A stretch of DNA of 64,000 nt from Phialophora verrucosa (Eukaryota > Ascomycota > Eurotiomycetes > Chaetothyriales > Herpotrichiellaceae), in NCBI GenBank assembly GCA_002099365.1, contig MSED01000001.1:1674001-1738000 (forward strand). The letters run 5' to 3'. Positions 53,680-64,000 of the stretch are shown here, piece by piece. The first letter of the stretch is position 1. Each line of letters opens with the position of its first letter. The notes under the pieces were generated by a model, which saw nothing but the letters and a program-made list of their open reading frames with translations, was not told where the DNA came from and did not search any database. Position numbers and translations under genes: made by a program.

Positions 53680-54438
53680 TTAGATCCACGGCTTGGACAT
53701 GGGTCCGAGGTTGTCATTGAAAATGCCACCGTACAAGCCTGCGATCTCGTCGAGATAGTCTTCCACTCCAAACTTGTGTAGCCCCTTGCTCAGAATTTCT
53801 TGTTCTTCCTCGTCGAGGAGTCGTGCCGTGGCGCCAAACTCTTCTGCAACTTCATTGACCTGTGCGAGTTCCTTGCCGAAAGGATGAGGAGACAACATAG
53901 CTGACTCAACACCATCTCTCGTGGCAGGTTTGGAAATACTTGTGGGTGGTGGGGATAGACGTTGGATAGACAGTTTTCGGGATAACTCAACGTGAGCCTT
54001 GTTTGAACGAGACGGGCTTCGTTGCGGGATAGCAGGGGGTTCAAAGCTAGGTGAAATGACCGAGGGAAGGATGGGAGTTGTCTGCTTCAGATCGAAGAAT
54101 GATTTGGCGTCTGTCGCAGGTGTGACAGGGGTTGCAGGACCGCTACTGTCAACGGAGGAACTATCGCTGCCCGTGTTGGTGAGGAAACTTCGGTCGATAG
54201 TCGAAAAGTCAGAGTCGTTTGCAGACGAGATCGATTCCGAGGATGACCCAGAGATGCTCCGAATGTCAGGAGCAGTCAATGCCTGGACGTTGGTCGTCGA
54301 GATCAGCTCGGTGGGCAAAGAGATGAGGTTACGGTCGATGGTGCCAGGAGCATATTTGACAGTTGTGCTGCGCACCATTGGTGCTTGTTGCTCGACATTG
54401 CGTCTGACGCGTTTCGTGAAGGCTCGAGAGATAGACAT
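53680..54438 (-). CDS. Conserved fungal protein of unknown function, 252 aa
   Basis: Single exon. The frame opens further upstream, but ATG 54438 (MSISRAFTKRVRR) gives a typical conserved basic N-terminus. Residues 25-60 look conserved (KYAPGTIDRNLISLPTELISTTNVQALTAPDI, read in parts). A Ser/Thr/Asp-rich disordered centre follows with many TP and SP sites, candidate phosphorylation targets. C-terminal block: VAEEFGATARLLDEEEQEIL and FGVEDYLDEIAGLYGGIFND, predicted helical. No catalytic motif, membrane helix or signal peptide. I do not recognise a named family; the pattern is shared by filamentous fungal proteins of unknown function. Confidence 0.72.
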   Translation of the reverse strand: MSISRAFTKRVRRNVEQQAPMVRSTTVKYAPGTIDRNLISLPTELISTTNVQALTAPDIRSISGSSSESISSANDSDFSTIDRSFLTNTGSDSSSVDSSGPATPVTPATDAKSFFDLKQTTPILPSVISPSFEPPAIPQRSPSRSNKAHVELSRKLSIQRLSPPPTSISKPATRDGVESAMLSPHPFGKELAQVNEVAEEFGATARLLDEEEQEILSKGLHKFGVEDYLDEIAGLYGGIFNDNLGPMSKPWI

Positions 54439-56341
54439 TGTATTTGTGAAGTTTGACTTTGTCTTAAGAGATGTTTGCGGGTACAAGGTCGTAAGGTGGT
54501 GTGCGGTCGGGCGATACCAGACGGACAGTGCGTGTAGATCTTCGGTTTCCGTTTGACGATCTAAGTCTGGTGACGTTGCAGTTGTATTCCCTTAGGTTTG
54601 AGCCTAGTGTTTTCAGGTCGAATTCGAAAGTAGTTGGGGTGTCGTTCTCTTAGAAAGAGTGGTAGTGATGAATCAGTAAAGGCAGGACACAGTCCGCTCA
54701 GTTGAATCTAAGGATTCGGTGAATTTAGGGCCTCCAGGCAGCGAGTTGATCAGTTGGTTGTGTGAAAGGAACGTGTGGCTGCGAGGGATGCGGTATCGCG
54801 ACGAATCGACCGTCGGGCACTTGCAAAAGAGTGTGACGGAAAGGAAGATGGAGGGTCAAAAGAATGACTGAGTGGGAGACCGACTGCAGGAACGAAAAGA
54901 CTTTTTCAAGTCTAGATTGGTCGTTGGGACAGACGCGAGGAGAGCGACGGCGAAAACGAGAAAACCTGCAGGAGAAGGAGAGGGATAGAGGATACAGAGA
55001 ACGCGGGTTGAGATGTCAATGCAGCGAGATGGAGTCGCCAGCGCGTGAAGACGCCCAAGCAGAGGCTCGAGAGCCCAACAGGGGAAGGCTCCAAAGCCTC
55101 GTCTGGGCCCCCCAGTGGAATGCTTTCTGCGCCTGCGCCCGTCCGGCCACTCAAAACCTTCCCCCGTCCGATCTGAAGCAGTGGCGTCAACGGCTCTACC
55201 GCCATGAGTGGTCCGCCTGCGAGCCATCAAGTGTCTTTTCCTCTCACAGACTAGACCGCCCCAACGATCAATCCCGATGTTCAGGGGCTGCAGGAGAACA
55301 AATTCGGGAGCTTCTGGACCACTCACAACCGCCAAATCGTTTTCAGAGCCGCCGAACGGGTGATGTGAAACGACCACGCCTCCAACTGCACCACTCATCA
55401 CGCTGCATCGTTCACGTCTGGCGCTTCTCGAGACTCGGCTCTTTGAGGGCGACAAGATTATGTACGTTCTTCCCCAGATTGCTCGTGATGCCAAAAATGA
55501 GGACGGATTCAGACAGAGACATGGCCAAAGCCTGACCACAATCTGGCCTCAGGAATCAGAGCTTGAGGCACGATCAAGCGGCACCTGCTCAGGTACCACT
55601 GTGTAGCACGCGACAAGACCGCCCCGGGCCAAGGGCCAATGTTCACGTAAAGTCCAATCTATCAGTGTACCACGAACAAGCCAGTTCGCCCTGCGTCTGT
55701 GCAGCCATGATGCCAGCTCCGCCGAAAAGCCTGATCTAAACACGCATAGATCTACAACACGGACGTTTGAGATCTTTCCTGTTCTAACTGAAATCGCTCA
55801 AAGTGCTTACAGGTGACAAGCAAGATTAGCCGTCATCCCCCAACTTTACACGGATATCGTTGTCCGTTCGTGTTTCAGCTGGACAAAAGCAAGGCATCTC
55901 AACTCCTGAACATTGCCCAATTCATCTCGTCATCTCGACGTGCGTTTCATGTGCCGGGAGTTTCGAAAGGCGAGTTCACCTGCCGTACTCCCCGTAGAGC
56001 GAGGCGCAGACTTGGCACCCCGTTGCTTTTCATAGAAGCACATGATGCCACGCAAAGCTTCAATCTGCCGAGTGCTTGATTGAACTCGGAGAAAGTTGAA
56101 TCCTCGTACCTCGTAAGGAGAATCAAGCCGCAGCGCTGAATTCTGATTGGCGGAAACTCCTCATGAGGCGGAAATGTCAGCCTTGCGTTTAACCTTCAGC
56201 CTCGCGGCGCCCACAAATCTTCCCGTCCATCTCAGCCAATGCTCTACATCGATTCGACCAGCTGTTGACCAAAATGTGAGCATACATTCTGCTGGTATAC
56301 GACAAGTACTGCATTCCCAGACTTGACCTCGTGCTTCTACG
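54439..56341. other. Divergent intergenic region, 1.9 kb
   Basis: Holds the promoters of the 252-aa gene (-) and POP5 (+). Two mutually antisense ORFs of 223 and 227 codons at 54856-55539 have no recognisable domain and are probably composition artefacts. A CCAAT box in reverse (ATTGG) lies at about 56146, 195 bp before POP5. Confidence 0.5.
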
Positions 56342-57004
56342 ATGGTCCGCATCAAACATCGGTACCTCCTCTTCAACATCCTTTACCCTTCTCCCTCCAG
56401 TCCCGCAACCAGTACCATCACCGGGACCCAACCCAGCCCTCCGCCAGCGTACATACTCTTCTCCCGGCCCTCGCCCTCCCACCTCTCTGCGCCCCTCCTC
56501 TCCACCCTCGTCCGTCACGAACTCCACACCCTCTTCGGCGATCACGGGCTCAGCGTAACGCAAGCCTCTCTGCGAGTCGTGTATTTCTCCCCCGCAACCT
56601 CGACCGGCATTCTAAGGGTGCCAAGGGCGCATTTTCGAATGGTCTGGGCGGCACTTGCCTTCATCACAGCAATACCACCGGAACGGGACCGCGGAGGTCG
56701 AGGCACTAGAGGCGCGGAGACACAGTGCGTGATCAGGGTGGTACGAGTGAGTGGGACGATCCGCAAGAGTGAAGAGGAGCTATTGAGACGGGCAAGAAGA
56801 GAGCTTGTAAGAGCGAAGATGGAGGGACGAAGTACGGGCATGGAGGAAGAGGTGGCTGTGTTGGGCATGTTTGCTGGTCACAAGGACAAGGGCAAACAGA
56901 CGAGTAGAGTCTCGGCTTTGATGGCTGCAGAAGGAGAAGAAGATATTATTGGTCTCGGTGATGGCGAGGAAGAGGAGGAGGATATCGACATGTCTGATGA
57001 CTGA
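56342..57004 (+). CDS. POP5: RNase P/MRP subunit POP5-like
   Basis: Protein subunit of RNase P and RNase MRP, acting in tRNA 5' maturation and rRNA processing. Single exon, 220 residues, ATG 56342. The start MVRIKHRYLLFNILYP is the hallmark of Pop5. The domain continues with LVRHELHTLFGDHGLSVTQASLRVVYFSPATSTGILRVPRAHFRMVWAALAFITAI, which I quote only as markers: VVYFSPATSTGIL and FRMVWAALAFITAI. An insertion rich in Gly/Arg follows near residue 118, then TQCVIRVVRVSGTIRKSEEEL. The C-terminus is strongly acidic (GEEEEEDIDMSDD). The proline-rich insertion after residue 17 is longer than in yeast. Secure. Confidence 0.94.
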   Translation: MVRIKHRYLLFNILYPSPSSPATSTITGTQPSPPPAYILFSRPSPSHLSAPLLSTLVRHELHTLFGDHGLSVTQASLRVVYFSPATSTGILRVPRAHFRMVWAALAFITAIPPERDRGGRGTRGAETQCVIRVVRVSGTIRKSEEELLRRARRELVRAKMEGRSTGMEEEVAVLGMFAGHKDKGKQTSRVSALMAAEGEEDIIGLGDGEEEEEDIDMSDD

Positions 57005-57342
57005 GACGCCCGCTCTTTCACGGGGAGTTCGGTATCCGCGAACTCGCTCATCGCCAACCTAAGCGACGAACCGTGGCGTAAAGTCTTGTGCTCGCGAAGG
57101 TTGAGATCCTCGATTCACCTTCTTCGCCTGCGACTTCGACTTCGGCACCCATGCTCTTGGAGTCATGAGTAAGGCATCAGCACTCTCGCGACGCTGTAGC
57201 GTACATCCGGGGAAACGCCCGCTGCCACGCGATCCCTTGCCCTGGTCTCGGCACATACTCACGTCCTACAGAGGCCATAACCCCCGACGAGGCACATGAA
57301 GGAGCATATGTGAATATATGCAGCTGCTTCCTTCCCTCTCGA
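57005..57342. other. Convergent spacer POP5 / GPN2
   Basis: 338 bp between two facing stop codons; presumed overlapping 3' UTRs and terminators. Confidence 0.5.
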
Positions 57343-58567
57343 TCACGACTTCTTGTCGCTCCTCACAACCTTGACACCGCCATCCCCAGTCCCCTTTGTG
57401 GACGGTAAGTCTAGACCTCCCATATCCTGATCCGCATCCGCCATCTCGCCCTCCTGCCACTCCTTCTCCCGTCTCTTCTGCTCCTCCTCCCACTCCCTCC
57501 GTTCCATCTCATCAAACTCGTCCCGTCGATCGATCCACCGCTCCTGCACATCCAGGACATCCATCGTGGGCATCCCCTCCCTAACAGCAATCTGCCAGAC
57601 TGTATCATTCGCGCCCTCGGCGCCCTCGGCGCCCCCAAACGCATACCCGCCAGCCCGATCGATCGCCCTGAGCAACTGCATCATCGACTTCTTATCCTCG
57701 ACCGCCAGCGTCTCGAAGCCCACGAGGCCGAACTCCTCCACCAGCTGGACGATCGCCTCGTTGAGGGCCGTGAACTTCCCCGTCCGGAACAGCGGCGACT
57801 CGGCCCGCAAGTGCGGGAGCAGGAACTCCAAGTCCTGCACGTCGGTGTAGAAGTCCAGATTGAACGCCAAGGGCGGGTATTTGTTTAGGTTGTCGATCTT
57901 GGTCAGCACGTTGACGTGCGTCAGGTCCAATTGGAGCATCATCCTCAGGGAGAGCAGGAGCGTGGATATGTAGAGACTCGGCACCGTAAGAGCGTACGAA
58001 TCAATCAGGTTGACGACGACAAGCTATTTATTCCACAACCGCCATGGTCCATACGTTAGCACACGGAAAATCTTCTAGGGACGGGGAGGGGGAAACGCAA
58101 GGCGCCCGCAAAAGAGAGAGGGAAGGGGGGCAAATTCACACACGATATCCCATCTTCTCCAACCTGGCCAGCACGCGCCGCAGACTCGCGTGATGAGTGA
58201 ATATCTCCACCTGCCCCGGGCAGTCGAGCAGCAGATAATCGTCGCCCAGCTTCTTCAATCCCTCCTCGAACCATCCGCCGCCGCCGCCGCCGCTGTTGTC
58301 CATGTCTGCCTCCAATTCCTCCAGCGCGTAGAGAACCCCGCCGTTGGGCCCCAGCCCGATCTCCTCGTCCTGCATGATGGTTTCCAGGGAGATCAGGTCG
58401 CGGATGTCCAGGGCCGGTTGGTAGTTCGACGAAATGGGGTCGTTGGCCGGGTCCAGGTTCACGATCGACGCCTTGCGGCCGATCGCGCCCATGAACTGTT
58501 GCATGCCGTTGCAGTAGGTTGACTTGCCTGCGCCCGGAGGGCCGATGACCACTTGAGCAAAAGGCAT
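57343..58567 (-). CDS. GPN2: GPN-loop GTPase 2-like
   Basis: GTPase needed for assembly and nuclear import of RNA polymerase II. Two exons: 58567-58142 and 58023-57343, intron 58141-58024 (118 nt, ending AAATAG, the longest intron in the window), 368 residues. G1 is GPPGAGKST at residues 8-16; the GPN loop reads LGPNGGVLYALEEL; G3 is LLLDCPGQVE; G4 is VLTKIDNL. YPPLAFNLDFYTDVQDL is conserved in this family. A polyglycine insertion (SGGGGGGW) lies in the switch region. The C-terminal 60 residues are charged and acidic/basic, predicted coiled coil (EMERREWEEEQKRREKEW). ATG 58567 gives MPFAQVVIGPP, the classical Gpn2 start. Confidence 0.93.
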
Positions 58568-58986
58568 TGTGAGAGTGTTCCGAGAACGTGACGGAATGAC
58601 GAGGAACTATCTTCTCACAGCATCAGATGATGTGCATCATTCCAACCTGGGAGATGCAGATTCGCACTGTGGAAGGCAAGACGGATTGCAGTGGTGGGAG
58701 AGAACTGACATACCCCCGGTGCGCCGCCAATCAAATCGCACATGCCATCCCGCGATGAAACTTCGGCCAAAACTTGCTCTCCTCTTCACGTCCGCTACAT
58801 CTGGACTCTCGTCTAGATTTGGTGACTGTTGTTCTCTGGATATAGGTCAATCTATTCATCGACGGGCCTTTTAATATACATAATTCGATAAGCAGAGGAG
58901 CCTCCCATTTCGTGCCATTCGTACAATTCATGCGGCTGCACACGAACCTGCTCAAGCCTCTGCTGATACCGTTCCCATTAGCTGTT
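58568..58986. other. GPN2 promoter / MHYT gene 3' region
   Basis: 419 bp between two same-strand genes; contains a CAGATGATGTGCATCATT-like short inverted element near 58622. Nothing else seen. Confidence 0.45.
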
Positions 58987-61680
58987 TCACTTAGCATCAA
59001 ACATCTCCCTCGCATTGGCATCATTAACACTCTGATTCCGATCCTTGGATCCGACCTCGAAGGAACTCTCAACATGGATGTCCCATTCCCACCTCCCGCC
59101 TTTTGCATGGGACCAGCCTTCTGCGCCCAAGCGAAAGAGAGCGAAGACTTCACTGACCCAGTTGCTTCCAGCTTGTGTGAGAGCAGCCACATCCGAGTGT
59201 GTCACCCCCGGTTGCTTGTCAAGATGAGCACTCTCTGACATCGCGCCCATTTCGACATCGGATCCTTCAGCTATACTCTTTTCCCGTTCAATAAAGGTCG
59301 CCTCATCGCTTCGCCGGCTCGGTAATATCGAGAACCTGCCCATTTTGAACAGTCCTGATCGAGGCGACTCCAGCCCCTGAATGGTTGAGTCGGTCGAACT
59401 TGTTCTTCGGGCGTTCCTGACGCTGGTGGTTGAAGAATTTTTAGCAGCGCCTTGAGCAGGTTGTTTGAACTCTGCTTTAACGTTTTGCCCAAAGGCGTCG
59501 TCTTGATCCCACGCTTGGGTCTGCTGCTGGACACTGAAGAACGACAGAGGAACGTATGTCAGTTCCTTCTTGGTCGGTGCGGCATGTATACTTCTTAACA
59601 CGTGAACTGTCAACAAGGTGCAACTCCGTGAGGAAACTGCTGCGTCGGTCTGTCGGCATGGAATCCGGAATGCTTTGGCAGAGAATTTTGCCTGCATCAT
59701 GGTGTCATAGTCACCGAGGACGTCAACGAGCTTGACGAAAGTGTTGTACAATTGCCAGCGTATCTCCTCGCCAATCTGGGATGTGTTGGATTTGTTTACC
59801 AGTATCCTCAAAATCTCACTGACCCTGAGGTCATCGAAGCGTTGCAACTCTGCGAATTGATCTTCTGATAGATCGCCCGACTGCATCGTCACATACGGCA
59901 GCTGGTGCTGTGAAATGGCGGGTACAAGGACATCAAAACTCTTGTACATGCTAGGACGAAGCATGAAGCATGCCAGATGCACTCCAGGCGGCAGGAGGTG
60001 TTCAGGCGAGGCACTTAATTTCATGCGTTCAATCCGCGACACCAACCTGTCGCGATGGACCTGCATGCTCTTAGCGAGTGGCTCTGCTATTTGCCCAACA
60101 TTGGCGAAACGATAGCCTAGTGCTGCAAATCTGGCCGCTTCGGCCTTGCTGATCTGGCGATGAAGGAAGAAATATTTCCCTTTGGCACCCGTAGGCGGAG
60201 ACGAGAGCCCATTCTCCGCGTCGGGACCATTCTTGAACCCTTTTGCCGATAGGGGTCTACCACCAATGCGTGGTTGGGCGGCGACAGGGGCGGCTCCGGT
60301 CTCCAGTGGTTCCTCAAACAAGCACCCTAGTTTCTCCAAGGGCTCGTGAGTCAGGTTGGCCAATTGCTGCGCAGCTACACAGAACAGTTGTTTGAAGATT
60401 GGAGCGAAGTTGAGGGAGCCGTCAATTGTGTCCTCTGAGAGATTGAGGGCTGTGTTGCCCGCCCGATACTTTCTGGCCACCGGGTCCGTTTCGACGTACT
60501 CCTTCATTCCGGGAATGAGATCTCGAAGCACCGCCCAATTGCGAGAAGCTTTGAAGATCCACAGATATGTCGCGTGAGACCTACTAAGTTCATCTTCACC
60601 GAAGGTCTAAGGCCGCGGTCAGCGTGAGTGCGGCTCTGGCGGCGTACACCTACCTTTTCCACGTAATGGTTTGTTATCTTTTCGCTAGGCAGTGCTCCTT
60701 CTTGCGTAACCATCAGGTTGCCCTCGTCATCAAAATAGGCACAAGCCAGCACCAATCGCTGGGCTTTGATCTTCGCTGTGTGCTTGTTTCGGCCTCGGAT
60801 GAACGCTGCGATCAGTAAAATGACACAAGAACACATGGACTAAAACTGGTCAGACCATCATCTCGGGCTAATGGATTATGCTTACCAGTGCCGCTGCAAT
60901 GATTGCAGTTTGCGATCTCGAGTTTCCATGAGAGCTGAGATCGCCTTTCCAATGGTACATCGTCCCTACAGCTGCCGTCCAATGCATACCCGAGACTGCG
61001 GTGGCAAGGATCACTCCACACAGTACGCGTTTCCACCAGCTGTCTGTCCAGGCATCTCGCAGACGAAAAAATATGCTGAGGGCAATGAAGGAAGCCAAAA
61101 CCGCAATGATCGCGGCCCCAACGACATTCTGAACCCGGTATGAGCAAGTATAATTTTCGACGGAATATTGTCCGAGATAGTGCATTCCACAGACCGCAGC
61201 TCCCGTAAAGAACCCGGCGGCAGCGACATGAAGCTGGCGGACTCTTGTCGGCATACCAAGCGTGTAGAACGCGAAGAGAAGGACAACAATTGGCAGAAAG
61301 AAGGATATCGCTGTGAAGCCCGGATTGTAGAGGATTTGGCGTTCGGGGTTCCCGTTTTGCAGGACGATAGCTCTATTACCGACGAAATGCATTCCCCAGA
61401 TGCCAATGCCGCCCATGGCGATTGCCGAAGCCACGAGCAGAAACCTAGGCACTGGTTAGTGGTCGGATACACGGGGGAGAACCAGGTCGACTTGCCAGTT
61501 GTATGTGCCTCTGGTCGAGGTCCGCCTCTGCAACAACTCCAATGTCGTGATGCATCCTAGTAAGGAGGTGAAGAAGGACAGGACAATGTGACGACCGTCG
61601 TAGGTGACGGTGGATTGGGAGGGATCGGAAGCATTTCTGGCGAGGAAATGATGCATGTTGATGGCGGCATTGTGGTCCAT
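58987..61680 (-). CDS. MHYT-domain membrane signalling protein
   Basis: Fungal member of the MHYT family, proposed in bacteria to sense diatomic gases through copper ligated by Met/His. Four exons: 61680-61496, 61444-60886, 60839-60654 and 60606-58987, introns 51, 46 and 47 nt, 849 residues. Intron 1 has a GC donor (TG|GCAAGT) required for frame. MHYT-type motifs: GMHFVGNRAI (His81), GMHYLGQYS (His150), GMHWTAAVGTMYHW (His216), within about seven helices. The cytoplasmic part of about 580 residues has a conserved segment after intron 3 (TFGEDELSRSHATYLWIFKASRNW). It continues with KYFFLHRQISKAEAARFAALGYRFANVGQIAEPL (helical) and a phospho-rich tail (NARRTSSTDST). No GGDEF/EAL or kinase domain is present. 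Start ATG 61680. Confidence 0.9.
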
Positions 61681-63600
61681 TCGTTAGGTCTGAACGGGTC
61701 CAGCCTTGCGTCCGCAACGGTTCGGCTTTGCTGTCAGATAACAGGAGGGGCGAAGAAGGTGAATCAACCGTCTGGTGTTGAGGGGGAGGAGGAATGGTAA
61801 CGATCGACTTACAAAGTCCAAAGACGCTACAAATGATGAGCGAGAGAGCACAGGTGAAGTGTTAGGTAGGAAAGGATACAGTCAAGGCTCGGATTCGCAA
61901 CCTCGCAGAAGAGCACCAGTGATCCGCGCATCTTGCATGGGGATGATGGCGGCAATATGTGTCCAAGTAGAAGGGACGATGGACCGGTACGAGTACATGC
62001 GGTGAGGAAGCCACGTCCGAGAAGATGGAGCCATAATGGGGAACTCCCAAGATCCCAAGCAACGATCCAGGTCCAGGACATCACAGATCTGGATCAGGTA
62101 CGGGCAGGAGCAAGGGATGTGGCTGCTGGATTTTGCGAGGTGGCCTGGAACCGAATGTGGAGGGGGCAAGGCACCGAGTGCGAGTAAGAGGACGGGTCAG
62201 TCACATATGTGGCGGAGGCCACTGGTCCGTGTCAAACCACGGCCGAGGACAGTGGGGAACGGATTGGTGCATGAAACAAATGACAGAGGTGTATGAGTCT
62301 GGAATTGAAGCCAAGATTGGACGTGTCGAGTATGGTTGCACAAGGTACGAGTATGATGGAGGCCGAAGGCGTTTGACGTGCCCGTGACGGGACAACTCGC
62401 AATTGCCACAAGTGAGGTGTTGGCGGCCGAGGACAGTGACATCTCTGCGTCAGCTACAGGCGAGCCGATATGCACGATCATGTAGAGATCGCCAAGATCC
62501 ACCGCGGAACGATTCGTTGCTAGTAGACAGTTGGGGAGAATCGCAATTCGCGTCAAAAGAGTACAAGTACGGGAGAGAGGCACCAATATGGGTGGGAAAA
62601 AGAGCTCAGCAGGTCAAGGTAAACTGACGCACGCCTGCGTGCGTCGATCCCAAGGTGAATTCATTGCGGCCATCTGAAAGGCCCAATGCTCAGGCGGATC
62701 GTGAGCAGGTCTTGGCCGAACAGACCTCCGTCCAGCGTGCAGGACAATAATGACGAGGTGGATGTGATGCAGGAGTGAAATGGATATGGCAAGGAAGCGG
62801 CAGTCTAAAAGATGGTAATTTGGCTGCCGCGAAACCGGGATTTTGGCATTCTCATCAGACGGCTCTAGTCACCCAATGAGGACAAGCGCATTTCTGAGGG
62901 CCGAATAGGGACGACCAACGAGCATTAGGCGAAAAATTAGTCCCACCTGAAGTCAGGTTTTAGCGAGTGCGCGCAGTAGGAAGAGATCTGATTACCTCAT
63001 GCGGACGCTTAAAGATGACCTGTCTTCTTCTCACACAGACATGCAGATGTCAGAAGCAAAAGGTTTCTCGCGTTTGACGGACGTTAGAATCCACCTTCTA
63101 TCTCGGTATAGGGACAGATCCACAAGCACGGGTTGAGATTGCATGTGGTTTCTCCACCAACCATGCTTCACAGAGTTTGCCCGGGCCCGTGGGCTGACCT
63201 GTCGATCGATGCTTCACGAGGCCGGGGACTCTCAGTCGGTTCACCATCTCTCCGAGTCCCAGTGACGCGGGTGCAGGCGGCCTTTAGTTCCAGTGGCTCC
63301 TACTGAAGCTCTAGGCAGTAGCGGCCTCCTGAGAATCCGATGTTGGAGCTATACGTCCCAACTCGATATCTCCCCCAGCTCTCGTGGTAAATCTTTTTCA
63401 GGATTGGGTTTGCCGAGTATTGACTGTCCGGATCCATGTTCACTCATGTTCTCATCCTTTCACTTTTGATTGTGTACATGGACGCAGGTGAACGTGAGGA
63501 TGATCAGGACGACTACAGAGCATCTTGAATCAGCACAAGACAATGCCCAAGGGATCAACCTGTCTATGTCATTAGAATAAACCTATTGTGCGCTTTTTGA
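61681..63600. other. Gene-free region, 1.9 kb
   Basis: Upstream of the MHYT gene. Small ORFs on both strands, none with a domain; a long leader or divergent regulatory region is likely. No tRNA or repeat recognised. Confidence 0.5.
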
Positions 63601-64000
63601 TTACCTAGGCCCCGATTGCTGAGACCTCATCTCCCCAACATGGCCGTCTTTATCGTCGTCCTCACTGTCGCTCGCCAAGTCATAATGCTGAGCATTCATA
63701 TTCGCATGTCGACGGCTTGACTCGAGATTGTCCAGTTCGTTTTCGTCAAAATCTCCAGCTTCCACGTCACCGCGTCCTTTGCGCAATGAGCCATTCGCTA
63801 GGGGGAGGCTGACATATCCTTGGCTTCTGGCTTTCCTCCTTCCACGCCATACCCACAAGCCGAACAACGCCGCGGCGATGATGACAACCACCAGAGCAGC
63901 CTCGCCGCTGCGATAGTATGCCCGGAACTCCGCTTCTTTGACTTTCTCTTCTTCATCCACGATGGCCGCTGTGCTGTTAGGATGGCCTCCAACACTCGTT
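63601..64000 (-). CDS. KEX1: KEX1 carboxypeptidase, 3' end only
   Basis: C-terminal part of the Golgi serine carboxypeptidase that trims C-terminal Lys/Arg from prohormones and pheromones. The frame is open to the window edge (5' truncated). The fragment reads GGHPNSTAA then an acidic stretch, AYYRSGEAALVVVIIAAALFGLWVW (Golgi transmembrane helix), RGRRKARS and an acidic cytosolic tail (GDVEAGDFDENELDNL). This order of N-glycosylation site, acid segment, helix, basic stop-transfer and acidic tail is diagnostic for fungal KEX1. The catalytic Ser/Asp/His domain lies outside the window. The GTG at 63960 is an internal codon, not the start. Confidence 0.9.
   Translation of the reverse strand, partial: TSVGGHPNSTAAIVDEEEKVKEAEFRAYYRSGEAALVVVIIAAALFGLWVWRGRRKARSQGYVSLPLANGSLRKGRGDVEAGDFDENELDNLESSRRHANMNAQHYDLASDSEDDDKDGHVGEMRSQQSGPR

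Noticed and set aside
54856..55539. Overlapping antisense ORFs of 223 (+) and 227 (-) codons
   Set aside because: Neither has a domain, hydrophobic pattern or start context; both cannot be genes, and the region is the leader/promoter side of the 252-aa gene.
61775..62627. Multiple 60-130 codon ORFs upstream of the MHYT gene
   Set aside because: No domain, overlapping in several frames, and splice-consistent joining was not possible.

Overview
This 64 kb window is nuclear DNA of a filamentous ascomycete (Pezizomycotina). The evidence is short introns of about 46-70 nt with GTANGT-like donors and CTAAC/CTGAC branch points, pyrimidine-rich leaders, intergenic gaps of 0.3-2 kb, and single-copy fungal genes such as STE50, UTP8, ELG1, UBA1, KEX1, CSC1-type channels and a fungal MHYT protein. 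The class (Dothideomycetes or Eurotiomycetes-like) cannot be fixed from sequence alone. I recognised no bacterial operon, rRNA, tRNA, CRISPR array or intact transposon.

Layout. 0-24 kb is mostly housekeeping: CDC48 (-, 3' end cut by the window edge), a small conserved unknown (+), STE50 (-), UTP8 (-) divergent from ELG1 (+), a (TATG)24 microsatellite, a two-RRM RNA-binding protein (-), a degenerate tandem repeat tract, a lysine-rich nucleolar-type protein (+), a doubtful small ORF (+), a two-helix membrane protein (-) and a PAP2/IPC-synthase-like membrane enzyme (-). 23.8-27.5 kb is gene-poor and accessory in character, with one amidohydrolase-2 protein lacking canonical metal ligands and an ankyrin-repeat relic. 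27.6-35.8 kb holds an ECM4-type glutathione transferase (-), the ubiquitin E1 UBA1 (-) and gamma-tubulin complex GCP4 (+). 37.8-46.7 kb carries a secreted LAS-type metallopeptidase-like protein, an AAAP amino-acid transporter, a sulfotransferase-fold protein, exosome subunit MTR3 and a Myb-like protein (all +). 47.8-50.5 kb is a CSC1/OSCA-type channel (-). 50.5-53.7 kb has no intact gene but contains a broken HET (heterokaryon incompatibility) domain gene. 53.7-64 kb holds a conserved unknown (-), POP5 (+), GPN2 (-), a MHYT-domain membrane protein (-) and the 3' end of KEX1 (-).

The genes do not form a pathway cluster; neighbours look independently regulated, with two divergent pairs (UTP8/ELG1 and UBA1/GCP4) sharing short promoters. 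The most unusual items are the HET pseudogene, the secreted Cys-module/LAS peptidase-like protein, the amidohydrolase without HxH, an in-frame AUG-less basic leader ahead of UBA1, a GC-AG intron in the MHYT gene, and a minimal uORF whose stop overlaps the MTR3 start. I did not find a clearly new multi-gene system.

Coordinates of spliced genes span the first to last coding base; intron positions in the entries were read from splice signals and reading-frame continuity.
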